NCBI GenBank assembly: GCA_945861865.1
Contig: CAMAWN010000053.1
Location: 1-32,008, forward strand
DNA length: 32,008 nucleotides
DNA from: Candidatus Kuenenia stuttgartensis
Lineage (GTDB): Bacteria; Planctomycetota; Planctomycetia; Planctomycetales; Planctomycetaceae
Direction of reading: 5' to 3'
Of the stretch, positions 5,956-14,792 are shown piece after piece. The position numbers and the translations under genes were made by a program. Every line of letters starts with the position of its first letter. The first letter of the stretch is position 1. The notes below the pieces were generated by a model. It ran no database searches. It was not told the origin of the DNA and saw only the letters and a program-made list of their open reading frames with translations.

Positions 5956-8060
5956 CGAATCGCAAGAATTGGTCATTAGTCATTGGTCGTTGGTCATTGG
6001 TCATTGGACTGCTTTTGGCTGCTGCGCATTGCTCGGTCTTGCCGGCGCTGGCGTCTGGCGAGACGTTTTCGCTAGTCGGTCATGACTTGCAGATTGATGT
6101 CGATTCGCGCTGGGCCGGTTGTGGACAGGGCGGGTATTGCCCGGTGCGAGTGCGCGTGGTGAATCGCGGACCGACTCGCACGCTGACGTTTCGCATCGCC
6201 AAGTCGTACCAGTCGGTTGTCGGCGTGCGGCAGACAATCGAGGTTCCACAGAACGCGGCGTTGGCCATCACGCTGTCGATGCCGATGGTCAACTTCTCGA
6301 ACAGCGCCGAATTCCGCGTCGAAGAGTCCGGTGGCGTTTTGGAGAACATGAAACACAGCGTCGGGCTGCCGGAGGCCAACGTCGCAGATTTGGGTCGCCC
6401 GGGCCTGTTGGTGGTGGCTCCCGGGGTTGTCGATTTACAAGCGTTTGAAGATGGCGCGACCACTTTTCGTCAAACCGCCGGCGGCACGAGCGCAGCCAGT
6501 ACCAGTGGAGGCGGTTATCGAACTTCAAATTGCGTCGCGATCCCTGCCAACTCCTTGCCCAGTTCGTGGATCGACTACAGCGGCCTCGACATCGTTTCGA
6601 TTCCTCTCAGTGAGTTGAACAAACTCCCCAAGGGAACCCGTGCGGCGCTGATTCAATGGGCGCGTTGCGGTGGGACATTGCTCGTGACGGCCGTCGGTGA
6701 AGTGGAGTCCGCGAGCGGCGCGTCTGCGATGTTGCTCGCCGGCGATTCGACTTCGACTGGTGCTTGGACATGGGCTGAGCCGCAGCTCGCCGACCGCGAT
6801 GTCGCGCAGATCGTGCATCAGGATACCAGCGGAGGCGTGACCACCATCAGTACTCCGACCACTGGCCCTAGTGAGTGGTCGCGCGAGACGATGCCGTTTC
6901 GCGTGGCCGACGTCGGATTCGGCAAGCTGGTCCTATTTCGCAGCGAGCCGTTTCCGGGCACGGCTCAGGATTGGTTCTGGCTGCTGAAATCCGTGGGCGG
7001 CATGTCGCGTTGGGATTGGGGCAAACGGCACGGAGAGTCGGCTCGCATTGGGACGAGCGACTTCTTGCTCTTTCTCATTCCCGGCATTGGTGGCGTGCCG
7101 GTCGTGATGTTTCTGGTGCTGATCACGATCTTCGCCGTGGTGATTGGCCCGCTGAATTATTTCGTTCTGGCTCGCCGCAAGCAGCTCCACTTGCTGCTGC
7201 TGACGATTCCTGGCGTCGCGTTGATCACCAGTTTGCTGCTGTTTGGTTACACGATCGTCGCTCACGGTTTCAGCGTGAAGGCCCGTTGCCGCAGCCTGAC
7301 GTTCATCGATCAAGCCGCGCAGTCGGCAGTGACGTTTGGTCGGCTCAGCCTGTATGCCGGACAAGCGCCCTCGGCAGGCATGCAATTCTCTCGCGACACA
7401 GCGGTGTACCCCATCTGGCCGGAAAACGAACAGTTTGAGTCGGGCCAAGTCGATTGGACCAACTCGCAGAATCTCACGTCGGGCTGGCTCCGTTCGCGGA
7501 CACGCACGCAGTTTCTGACCGTTGGGCATCGCACCGAGCGTGGCCGATTGGAAGTGACCTCGCCAAGTGCCGGCAAACTGACGGTCGCGAACGGGTTTGA
7601 ATGGGGCTTCGAACCCCTGGTCGTCGCCAACGAACAGGGCCGGTTGTTTGTCGGCAAGAATGTGCCGGCTGGAGCCAGCATCGACCTGCAACCCGCGACG
7701 GAAAAGGAATTGAAGGACGTCGCCACTGCGCTGCAACGGCATCCGCTGGAACTTCCGACCGGACTGGCGAATGCCGGATCTCCGACCGCAAATTTTTGGG
7801 GGCCTCCGCGGCCGATTCGAAGTGCGATTATTTACGGCTATGGATACGGCACGGCCAGTTGGCACCACCACGAGAGCTTGATGGAAATCGCGAGCGTACG
7901 ACTTCGATCGGGTGCAGTCGTTCCAGGCGGCGTGCGTGCGGAGTCCTCGCCGGTTCCGCGCACTTTCTATGGATTGGCAACTCAAACGCCGCACATTGAA
8001 CTGGGTGTTCTCAAAGTCTCGGAGATCAACAGCCTGCACACCGTCATGGGCCGGTGGTAA
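5952..8060 (+). CDS. Large membrane-anchored protein coupled to MoxR
   Basis: The 702-residue product has no name I can assign. ATG 5952 overlaps the moxR stop (ATGA), so translation is probably coupled. The N-terminus is a signal peptide or anchor containing a doubled WSLVIG (about 7-20) encoded by a short tandem repeat, followed by LLLAAAHCSVLPALA. Next comes a beta-rich extracytoplasmic region and a segment around 210-260 resembling the flavodoxin/amidotransferase-like domain of BatA-type proteins (RAALIQWARCGGTLLVTA). Two strong membrane helices lie at about 370-398 and 413-438, and a second beta-rich domain runs to the end. The order MoxR then large membrane protein resembles the Bat aerotolerance-type loci. 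A role as envelope partner of MoxR is inference from position and topology. Confidence 0.75.
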   Translation: MTNRKNWSLVIGRWSLVIGLLLAAAHCSVLPALASGETFSLVGHDLQIDVDSRWAGCGQGGYCPVRVRVVNRGPTRTLTFRIAKSYQSVVGVRQTIEVPQNAALAITLSMPMVNFSNSAEFRVEESGGVLENMKHSVGLPEANVADLGRPGLLVVAPGVVDLQAFEDGATTFRQTAGGTSAASTSGGGYRTSNCVAIPANSLPSSWIDYSGLDIVSIPLSELNKLPKGTRAALIQWARCGGTLLVTAVGEVESASGASAMLLAGDSTSTGAWTWAEPQLADRDVAQIVHQDTSGGVTTISTPTTGPSEWSRETMPFRVADVGFGKLVLFRSEPFPGTAQDWFWLLKSVGGMSRWDWGKRHGESARIGTSDFLLFLIPGIGGVPVVMFLVLITIFAVVIGPLNYFVLARRKQLHLLLLTIPGVALITSLLLFGYTIVAHGFSVKARCRSLTFIDQAAQSAVTFGRLSLYAGQAPSAGMQFSRDTAVYPIWPENEQFESGQVDWTNSQNLTSGWLRSRTRTQFLTVGHRTERGRLEVTSPSAGKLTVANGFEWGFEPLVVANEQGRLFVGKNVPAGASIDLQPATEKELKDVATALQRHPLELPTGLANAGSPTANFWGPPRPIRSAIIYGYGYGTASWHHHESLMEIASVRLRSGAVVPGGVRAESSPVPRTFYGLATQTPHIELGVLKVSEINSLHTVMGRW
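5971..6007 (+). repeat. TCATTGG/GTTGG tandem repeat in signal-peptide codons
   Basis: Degenerate copies of GGTCATTGGTC run through codons 7-19 of the 5952 gene and encode the doubled WSLVIG. The hydrophobic coding result fits a signal peptide, so the repeat is tolerated in frame. Confidence 0.7.
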
Positions 8061-8068
8061 TTCTGCGG

Positions 8069-8854
8069 TCAGCTTGCGTCCGGAGGGTTCTTCGTGGCCG
8101 CGTGCAATTGCACCACGACGCCATCCAAGAACGTGGCGAGACGCGCGGCGGCTGATGAGGCTTGCTCGCGCAATCGCCACATGTCTTTCGCGGCGGACGG
8201 ACGCTTCCACAACGCTCCGATCGCCGCACCGAATCGCACGCTGCCAGTTGCGCCGACGATGCTCAGAATCTCCGGCGGCAAATCGGCTGAGAGATCGTCG
8301 CTGATCACGCGAACGGCCATGAATCGCGTTTTGTGCTGCCGAGCCACCTGTGCGACGGCGAGACTTTCCTGATCGACGGCGAGTGCCGCGTGTTGTTCGG
8401 CAAGTTGCCGTTTCCGTTCAACCGTGCGGACGATGTCGTCCGCCGTCAACAGCCGGCCGATGAACAGGCCGCGTGCAGGATCGGCTGGCATGTGCAGGTC
8501 GATCTGCAAACTCTGGCCGTGCTGATCGACGATGGAATCGGCGACGAGGATGGACCCCACCGGGATGTCGGCCTGCAAGGCTCCGGCGAATCCGCACGAC
8601 AACAGCCAGCGCGGCGAGTGCCCTTCGATCATCGCTTGTGTCGCGCGGCGGGCTCGCGCGAAGCCCATGCCTGATTCGACGACGGCGATCCGAATGCCAT
8701 CATAAAAGCCACCGCGGAACACGAAGTCGCCACCCGTGTACTTCTTCACTTTTTGGCAGCGGTCCAGGAACGCACCCAGTTCGATGGGCAACGCGCAGAC
8801 GATTCCAATCTCGGCGTGAGCGAAGTCGGCGGCAGCGGGTTGTGAATCAGGCAT
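8069..8854 (-). CDS. Nucleoside phosphorylase/nucleosidase superfamily protein
   Basis: The 261-residue protein belongs to the PNP/UDP phosphorylase superfamily, which includes 5'-methylthioadenosine/S-adenosylhomocysteine nucleosidase and the hopanoid-locus phosphorylase HpnG. It shows the N-terminal strand EIGIVCALPIELGAF, the substrate-pocket region VVESGMGFARAR, the glycine motif LLSCGFAGAL and the following IPVGSILVADSIVD. Later comes AVDQESLAVAQVARQ, equivalent to the DMES/AxA region that contacts ribose, then FMAVRVISDDL with the family's catalytic Asp position. ATG 8854 is preceded by GAAGG with good spacing. It starts 12 bases after the end of the FGE gene, so the two form an operon. 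Exact substrate cannot be read from sequence; adenosyl nucleoside salvage or hopanoid side-chain work are the main options. Confidence 0.82.
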   Translation of the reverse strand: MPDSQPAAADFAHAEIGIVCALPIELGAFLDRCQKVKKYTGGDFVFRGGFYDGIRIAVVESGMGFARARRATQAMIEGHSPRWLLSCGFAGALQADIPVGSILVADSIVDQHGQSLQIDLHMPADPARGLFIGRLLTADDIVRTVERKRQLAEQHAALAVDQESLAVAQVARQHKTRFMAVRVISDDLSADLPPEILSIVGATGSVRFGAAIGALWKRPSAAKDMWRLREQASSAAARLATFLDGVVVQLHAATKNPPDAS

Positions 8855-8866
8855 CGGGGCCTTCGT

Positions 8867-10003
8867 TCAGCGAGTTGTTTTGGTCTGTTGGGCGGGAGCC
8901 TTCGCGAAAGCGTCGTGCTCACTCGGCGAGAGCACGCAGCGGAAGCCGCAATGAAACGCGCCGGACGACGGTTCCCCTTTCATACGGGCGGCGCAGCGAT
9001 AGCCGAGACAATAATTCGCGTTGCACATGAATGAGCCGCCGCGCTGCACTCGTTTGGGCAAGCCCGGTTCGTTGGGGTCGAAACTATCGCGCGGCCCATG
9101 CGGATCGCGGCGCGGGCTGTCCGAGTAGTACTCCGGCTGATACCAGTCGGCGCACCATTCCCAAACATTGCCGGACATGTCGTGCAAGCCGTAGCCGTTC
9201 GGCCGAAACGTCTTCACTGGCGCGGTGAGTTCAAAGCCGTCGCGGACGTGGTGCTCTTCGGGAAACTCACCCTGCCAGATGTTGAGCGGCCATTGGTCGC
9301 TGTCTTGCAACTTGTCGCCCCAGGGATATTCCCGTTGTTGCAGCCCGCCGCGCGAGGCGTACTCGAACTCGGCTTCGGTCGGCAGCCTCTTGCCGGACCA
9401 TTCGCAGTACGCCACCGCATCAGGCCACGCGATGTGAACCGCCGGATGATTGAGTTTGTCGGCGATGCTCGACTCCGGTCCGTGGGGATGCCGCCAGTTG
9501 GCTCCCTTCTGCAGCATCCAAACCGCATAGGGCCAATTGACGTTGCCTTGATTGTCTCGAAGTTGCTTCACCATTTCGCGGTCGAACTTGGGATTGAAGC
9601 AAATCGATCCGGGCACCAAATCTTCGTCCTTGATGAGGCTGACATCGGTGAGTCTCGCGAAGTCGTCGCGTGTCGGAGTCCGTTCGGCGATCGTGACATA
9701 CCCGGTCGCGTCGGCGAATTGCTGGAACATGGCATTGGTGACTTCAGTGGCATCCATCCAGTAGCCGGAGAGTTCGACTGCATGGACCGGCTTTTCATCT
9801 TCTTTGCCGTCGCGACTGCCCATCAGGAATTTGCCATTGGGAATCCAGATCATTCCCGGCGGCGCAGGACGTGGCTCCTTCTCGACCGCGACAATTGGCT
9901 TGGCTGATTCGGCGGTGAGCGGCGGAGTCAACAGGCACCAAGACAGCACCGCACCGGAGAACAGCAAAGCGATCAGTGACAGAATCACACGTTGAGTCGG
10001 CAT
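8867..10003 (-). CDS. Formylglycine-generating enzyme (sulfatase-modifying factor), membrane-anchored
   Basis: FGE oxidises a cysteine in the CxPxR motif of type I sulfatases to formylglycine, the catalytic aldehyde. The 378-residue protein starts with a hydrophobic anchor or signal (about 6-26). The FGE fold covers about 45-360, with PPGMIWIPNGKFLMGS, EVTNAMF, RLPTEAEFEYASRGG, PWGD, GLHDMSGNVWEWCADWY and RVQRGGSFMCNANYCLGYRC. The two active-site cysteines that bind copper in true FGEs are both present (Cys327 and Cys332, five residues apart as in human FGE). This sets it apart from the many FGE-fold proteins that lost them. No sulfatase is in the window, but planctomycetes usually encode many elsewhere. 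Export of an FGE is notable because targets would be met outside the cytoplasm. Confidence 0.9.
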   Translation of the reverse strand: MPTQRVILSLIALLFSGAVLSWCLLTPPLTAESAKPIVAVEKEPRPAPPGMIWIPNGKFLMGSRDGKEDEKPVHAVELSGYWMDATEVTNAMFQQFADATGYVTIAERTPTRDDFARLTDVSLIKDEDLVPGSICFNPKFDREMVKQLRDNQGNVNWPYAVWMLQKGANWRHPHGPESSIADKLNHPAVHIAWPDAVAYCEWSGKRLPTEAEFEYASRGGLQQREYPWGDKLQDSDQWPLNIWQGEFPEEHHVRDGFELTAPVKTFRPNGYGLHDMSGNVWEWCADWYQPEYYSDSPRRDPHGPRDSFDPNEPGLPKRVQRGGSFMCNANYCLGYRCAARMKGEPSSGAFHCGFRCVLSPSEHDAFAKAPAQQTKTTR

Positions 10004-10116
10004 GAGTTCAATCCAGAGTCAGAAACCGTGACTTCGCTCGCCCATGATCGGCGATGGTCACTGCCTTCGACGGCAGGATACCAAGCCCAGTCACAGCTCG
10101 CACTCGCGGCGAATAA

Positions 10117-10626
10117 TCAGGCGACAATTCGCGAGCTGTAGTAGTGGCACAACGCCACGGCGAACGCATCGGCCACGTCATGCGGTTCCAGCAGACGGTC
10201 TAAGCCGAGTTCCGTCTGGATGGCTCGTTGGATTTGATCTTTGCTGGCCTTGCCGCTGCCGGTGAGCAATTTTTTGACCTGTGTCGGTGTGTAATGCACG
10301 ACGAGAATGCCGCGTTCGACGGCGGCCGACAAGATCGCGCCGCGGGCATGAGCCATCAGCAGCGCTGATTTCGGATTCTTGACCAGCGAGAAGACTTGCT
10401 CGATTGCCAGAATGGTCGGCTGGAATTCATCCAGCACCTCGCACAGTCCGGAAGCGATTTCATGCACACGCTCGGCGAGCGAGCGGCCGCGTGTGGACCG
10501 AATCACGCCCCCTTCAAGCAGCACCGGGCCTCGCGAAGATCGTTCCAGCAGAGCATAACCCGTCCGGTTCAAGCCCGGATCGATGCCCAAGAATCTTGGC
10601 GAGACACTCATCCGTGAGATTTCCAT
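10117..10626 (-). CDS. ruvC: Crossover junction endodeoxyribonuclease RuvC
   Basis: RuvC resolves Holliday junctions with RuvA and RuvB at the end of homologous recombination. The product has 169 residues from ATG 10626, or 164 from a second ATG at 10611, which fits the family's usual start slightly better; neither has a strong ribosome-binding site. Catalytic acids of the RNase H-like fold are visible: Asp16 in LGIDPGLNRTGYA, Glu76 in LAIEQVF, and the PHDVADAFAVALCH box with Asp150 and Asp153. The loop YTPTQVKKLLTGSGKASKDQIQ is typical of RuvC. It begins 12 bases after the pilus-operon protein ending at 10639, so it is probably transcribed with that operon; ruvA and ruvB are not nearby. Confidence 0.95.
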   Translation of the reverse strand: MEISRMSVSPRFLGIDPGLNRTGYALLERSSRGPVLLEGGVIRSTRGRSLAERVHEIASGLCEVLDEFQPTILAIEQVFSLVKNPKSALLMAHARGAILSAAVERGILVVHYTPTQVKKLLTGSGKASKDQIQRAIQTELGLDRLLEPHDVADAFAVALCHYYSSRIVA

Positions 10627-10638
10627 CGGCAGTCGAAC

Positions 10639-12891
10639 TTAACTGCTGGTACTGCCGCTGCTACTACCACTGCCGGACCCCGGAGCCGACTTTGATTTGC
10701 CTTTGGCCGGAGCCTTCTTCGTCGCGGAAGACTTCTTATCTTTTTTCAGCGAATTACCGCCGCCCATACCAGACATCATCATTCCACCACTGCCCATCAT
10801 CGAATTGGGGTCAGAACCTCCCATGAGTCCTTTCATATCGCCGCCGGCTTTGTCCTCTGCTGGACGATCCTTGAGCCGAGCACGAATTCCACGACGTTCA
10901 TTCTCCACGATTCCTTCAGCGACGCTTCGCTCGTCCGTCGCGGTCTTGGTGTCCAGGATCGCCAATTGGCCGTAGCGATCGACGATCAAGGCTTTATCGG
11001 CGGTCGTCAATTGCTTCAATTTCTTGTCATCCAATTTCAAGTCCGCATGTTCGGCGGGATCAAACCCCGCCGTCGTCGGAGCCGCGGCGACATCTGCCAA
11101 CAGGCTGCCGGTGAAGACTGGCACCTCTTCCTCTTTCAAGGTGTCGTTTGCCGGACGATAGACTTCGGTTTTCGGACATCGCCCGCCGATGAACTGCCCG
11201 AGTTGCAATTTGTCGACCTTGGCTGCGATTGTGGTGCCCGCTTCCGAGAACCACTGATACACGTCGATGTTCGCACTGGGCAGTCCAGTGTCCGTTGATC
11301 TCGATTTCTCCGCCTTCGTCAGAAAAATCCGTTGATCTTCGGGCACGAAGACGTGCGGAGTCGGTTCACTCCAGGGTGTGACGCGAATTTCGCCGGCTGC
11401 GATCGACTCGTCCACCAATTCCTCGACCGCCCGTTTGAAGTTTGGGTTGAGCAGCGTCAATCGCACGCGATACCGATACGCATTGCCGGGAGTGACTTGA
11501 AAATCGAAATAACGAAACAGCAAATACTTTGACATGCGACCGTTTCCTGTCCGGTCCATCTGTTCGGTGAGGCTATTCATTGCACCTCCCAATTCTTCCA
11601 TACCCCCAGCACTGGAGAAACTTGGATTGAAGGACTGCATGCCGCCTGGTTGTTTCATCTGGCTGGACATGTCGCTGCTCATCCCAGGCATCTGGCTCGA
11701 AAAATGACTACGCAGCCCGCGAACATCATGTATTTTCGAGGCGAAGCCTTTCTTGGCAGTCTTGTCTTCCACCTTTTTCTTAGCAGCCTCATCCACCAAC
11801 CGGTCGTTCAATTGAGCCTGAAGTTCCGCTTGTGCGTCGGTCAGCGTCTTGATGAGCGGATGTGACGCCCACTTGTTCCACTTGCCAATCACGCGTCGCG
11901 GCAACGGCATCGTGAAAACGCTGTCGGTGTACACGGGATCCACCAAGTCGGCATCGAATTCAATGCGGTCTAACAGATCGAGAGTGGCCTGCAGATCCAC
12001 CTTTTCCCAAGGGCCGGACCAGGTCTTGTCACCGGCTTGGGCCACTTGTCGTTCCACCTCGAAATCCAAGAAGTTGACGCGGCCCGCCGCCTGTTGTTTC
12101 TGCTCGTGCATCGTCTTGACCAGCTCGTCCAACTGGTCGCCCAGGGGGAAAATGGCTCGGACAGCGACGAATCGATTGCCGCGAGTATTCAACGTCGGGG
12201 CACTCTGCGCCGACTTACCCATCATTGGGTTCATTCCACCGACACCACCACCAGCCATGTTTTTGTAGGAACTCGCGGAAGCTACAGGACCAGCGACTCC
12301 AGCACCGTCGTTGATCGTCGCCGCAGCGACGTCACCAGCGCCAGCTCCACCCCGCACGGTCGCATTATTTGTCGTTCCCTTGATGGCAAACTCATCGTCA
12401 TCGTCGGAGGCGAGTTTCTTAGCAGCCTCGGATCCATCGATCGCGGTCGCCACCTGCGGTTGCGATTGTTCTGGAGGTGGTAGCTCGACGATCACCGCCT
12501 TTCCAAAGTCCGCGATGGTCTGAATCGGCGCGAGCCATTTCGGTTCGCTGATTTTGATTGCCGTGGGATACATGGGCCAGAACCAGTCGGTCGAATACTG
12601 GTAGCGTCCAGGCTCCAACGGCGACTGCAGGGTCTGCACCGCCTGCATAATTTCCGCCGGCTTGTATTTGTTCTGCTCTTCCAGAGTAAAAGTTGAGTTC
12701 TGGATGTTCCGCTCGCCAGCCTCGACTTTGTCCTGGAATTCCTTGGGCTGCTTGTCGTAGCGTCTCCAATCGGTGAATCCCAACTGAGTCAACACGAAGA
12801 GACCGATCACGCTGAGCAACAGCTTTTCGCCGTGATCGATGGCCGCTTGCTTGTAGTTCGTGCCCTTGATTTTTGCCAAAAAGTTTTTCAT
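10639..12891 (-). CDS. Single-pass low-complexity protein of the PilM operon (third gene)
   Basis: The 750-residue protein has no recognised domain. ATG 12891 is preferred to an in-frame TTG at 12918 because it follows a purine-rich AGAGAG. A cytoplasmic N-terminus is followed by one membrane helix (about 22-40, LLLSVIGLFVLTQLGF). A long outer region carries Gly/Ala/Met-rich patches, and the tail, rich in Gly-Met, then Lys, then Ser-Gly, ends in SGSGSSSGSTSS. The topology resembles PilO/PilP-like inner-membrane alignment components of type IV pili or type II secretion, and the place after PilM and another single-pass protein supports this. Sequence alone does not prove homology. The same N-terminal design as its neighbour (lysines, then one helix) suggests that the two form a hetero-complex. 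Confidence 0.6.
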   Translation of the reverse strand: MKNFLAKIKGTNYKQAAIDHGEKLLLSVIGLFVLTQLGFTDWRRYDKQPKEFQDKVEAGERNIQNSTFTLEEQNKYKPAEIMQAVQTLQSPLEPGRYQYSTDWFWPMYPTAIKISEPKWLAPIQTIADFGKAVIVELPPPEQSQPQVATAIDGSEAAKKLASDDDDEFAIKGTTNNATVRGGAGAGDVAAATINDGAGVAGPVASASSYKNMAGGGVGGMNPMMGKSAQSAPTLNTRGNRFVAVRAIFPLGDQLDELVKTMHEQKQQAAGRVNFLDFEVERQVAQAGDKTWSGPWEKVDLQATLDLLDRIEFDADLVDPVYTDSVFTMPLPRRVIGKWNKWASHPLIKTLTDAQAELQAQLNDRLVDEAAKKKVEDKTAKKGFASKIHDVRGLRSHFSSQMPGMSSDMSSQMKQPGGMQSFNPSFSSAGGMEELGGAMNSLTEQMDRTGNGRMSKYLLFRYFDFQVTPGNAYRYRVRLTLLNPNFKRAVEELVDESIAAGEIRVTPWSEPTPHVFVPEDQRIFLTKAEKSRSTDTGLPSANIDVYQWFSEAGTTIAAKVDKLQLGQFIGGRCPKTEVYRPANDTLKEEEVPVFTGSLLADVAAAPTTAGFDPAEHADLKLDDKKLKQLTTADKALIVDRYGQLAILDTKTATDERSVAEGIVENERRGIRARLKDRPAEDKAGGDMKGLMGGSDPNSMMGSGGMMMSGMGGGNSLKKDKKSSATKKAPAKGKSKSAPGSGSGSSSGSTSS

Positions 12892-12990
12892 GACGGACTC
12901 TCTTTCCGTTGCGACCAATGAGTCACTGGCCGGAACGATTTCTGAGAATGAAGGACGGTGATCGAAGAGGGATCGTGCGTGGGTCGGGTA

Positions 12991-14730
12991 CTACTTTGCC
13001 TCGGGTTCCGATTTGTTGGGTGCATCAGTCTTCGGTGGAGTTTTTTCGGCTGGAGGTTTGTCAGATTCGGATTCGGCCTTTTCCGGTTTGGCCGGTTCTG
13101 ATTTCGGTGCGTCGGGGTCGTCTGGCTTCTTGGTTTCGTCTCCGGTGCCTTCCGCTGGTTCAGTCTTTGTTGGCTTTGAGTCTGTCGTGGCAGCCTCGCC
13201 CGTAGTTTCCACGGGCGAATTCAAATTCTCGGGACTCGTTGCCAACCCCGGTGCTGGAGACGCGGAATTTGGAGGTGCAGCTTGTCCTGCGTCGGCTGCC
13301 GCAGGAGGCGGCAAATACACGGTCCAAACTCCAAGGATTGCCACATGAGCCAAATTGGGATCAGCCATCGCCGCCGCGGAACCCGATCCGCTCGTTCCCG
13401 ATCCCGAACGTCCTGTTGCTCCGCCCGGTGCCGATTTCCCAAAGCCCGATCCTGAACCTTCCTCTTCGGCAAAGCCCGCCGAGGCTGGTGCTGATGCCCC
13501 AGCGGCGTCGGCGCTGGAGGACGGCTTGAAACCACCGAAGCCAGTTCCACCTCCACCAGCCATGAGGCCACCGCCACCGCCACCAGCCATGAGGCCACCG
13601 CCGGAGGTGTTTCCAGAATCCGAATACCATACCTGATGCACACGAATGATCTCGACCGGGTACGGCGAGTTCATCAGTTCAGCGAGCAGGTCCGGTACCT
13701 TGCGATGATCCATGACCAGTTTGATGTAGAAGCCTCGTCGCTTGTACGGCTGATTTTCAACGAAGTCGATGTAGCGTTTGACATCGGGCTTTGTCCCGCC
13801 GCCGCCCGCGTTTCCATCAGCGGCACCGGACGGGTTAGAACTGAAATTCATGCCAGACGGATTGGTGCCAGCACCACCATCCAATGAAACGGCGAACTCC
13901 TCCGCCAAATTGATGTCTGACGACAGCGTGCTGGATTCGGTTTTTTGCCCGCCTCCAAAACCGCCCGTCATCATCCCACCACTCATGTCACTGCCGGCAC
14001 TACTGGTCATTGAACCAGATGTCGCCGTGGCTGCTTCGCCCGTGGACTTCGTGCCGCCAAACAACTGGATTTTGACCAACTGTTTGATGAACGCGTCTCC
14101 TTGCGAAATCCCATTCGCATTCATTCGCCGGATCGCGTGGAGCAATTCCGTTTGCAGCCAGATGTCTTCTTGAGCATTCCAGATGTCCAAAAACGACGGT
14201 TCAAAATTCTCCGAACCCATCTTGCTGGACTGATGCAGATCCGCCATCGCGAAGGCGACCTTGCGACGCTTGTCCGAGTCACGAAGGTTGGTGCCATCGT
14301 CCAGGGGATCCACGATTTCCCAAAGAGCACGGATCTGCGATCGGTAGCTCTGAGGATACTTGTAGAGGATTTGATCCCCTTTTTGCTCCTCCGTCAGGTT
14401 CTGGAAGTATCCGGCCTTTGCCATGATCGGAGCGATGTCTTTCGGCCAAGACATGCGCTCTTTCTGCTTCGCCCACAGTTCCTGATTCGCGCGGATGTTG
14501 TGCTGACGTTGTTGTTCGTTGATGACGTTCAACCGCTGAGTCCAGGAGTCATTGGGGACTCCAACTCCTTGCGGAATGCTGGTGAACGAACCATCCAGTT
14601 TCTTCCAGCGTTCGTCGATCGCGGCGGCGAGCTTTCCTTTGGTCATGACGTAGCCGACCAGCGGCATGATCAAGACGACGGAAAACAGAATCCAAAACTT
14701 CTGAGCGAGAATCGGCTTGAGCTTATCCAT
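12991..14730 (-). CDS. Single-pass glycine-rich protein of the PilM operon (second gene, PilO-like)
   Basis: The 579-residue product starts at ATG 14730 with GAGG seven bases upstream. A short cytoplasmic N-terminus and one membrane helix (about 12-30, FWILFSVVLIMPLVGYVM) lead to an alpha-helical outer domain. Two folded segments are interrupted by low-complexity Gly/Ser/Met tracts, including a duplicated GGGGLMAGGG encoded by a 27-bp tandem repeat. The C-terminal 90 residues are Pro/Glu/Lys-rich and probably unstructured. Around residues 310-355 a segment (IDFVENQPYKRRGFYIKLVMDHRKVPDLLAELMNSPYPVEIIRVHQV) may be the ferredoxin-like fold of PilO, judged by a strand-helix-strand pattern only. 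Confidence 0.6.
   Translation of the reverse strand: MDKLKPILAQKFWILFSVVLIMPLVGYVMTKGKLAAAIDERWKKLDGSFTSIPQGVGVPNDSWTQRLNVINEQQRQHNIRANQELWAKQKERMSWPKDIAPIMAKAGYFQNLTEEQKGDQILYKYPQSYRSQIRALWEIVDPLDDGTNLRDSDKRRKVAFAMADLHQSSKMGSENFEPSFLDIWNAQEDIWLQTELLHAIRRMNANGISQGDAFIKQLVKIQLFGGTKSTGEAATATSGSMTSSAGSDMSGGMMTGGFGGGQKTESSTLSSDINLAEEFAVSLDGGAGTNPSGMNFSSNPSGAADGNAGGGGTKPDVKRYIDFVENQPYKRRGFYIKLVMDHRKVPDLLAELMNSPYPVEIIRVHQVWYSDSGNTSGGGLMAGGGGGGLMAGGGGTGFGGFKPSSSADAAGASAPASAGFAEEEGSGSGFGKSAPGGATGRSGSGTSGSGSAAAMADPNLAHVAILGVWTVYLPPPAAADAGQAAPPNSASPAPGLATSPENLNSPVETTGEAATTDSKPTKTEPAEGTGDETKKPDDPDAPKSEPAKPEKAESESDKPPAEKTPPKTDAPNKSEPEAK
13553..13602 (-). repeat. 27-bp tandem duplication coding for GGGGLMA
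   Basis: Two perfect 23-base copies (13553-13575 and 13580-13602) are spaced 27 bases apart inside the second PilM-operon gene. They encode the two GGGLMAGGG blocks. The period is a multiple of three, so the frame is kept. Confidence 0.85.
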
Positions 14731-14792
14731 GGCAACCTCGATTTGGCTGAGTCATTTGCACAGTGATCTCGTCGGTCAAATTCTCGAAAAGT

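Noticed and set aside
6933-8210. Minus-strand open frame of 425 codons across the 5952 gene
   Set aside because: It overlaps two supported genes and has no recognisable domain. The 5952 frame has a signal peptide, helices and an ATGA link to moxR.
10061-10076. Small hairpin CTGCC...GGCAG between ruvC and the FGE gene
   Set aside because: The stem is only 5 bp with no T-tract; too weak to call a terminator.
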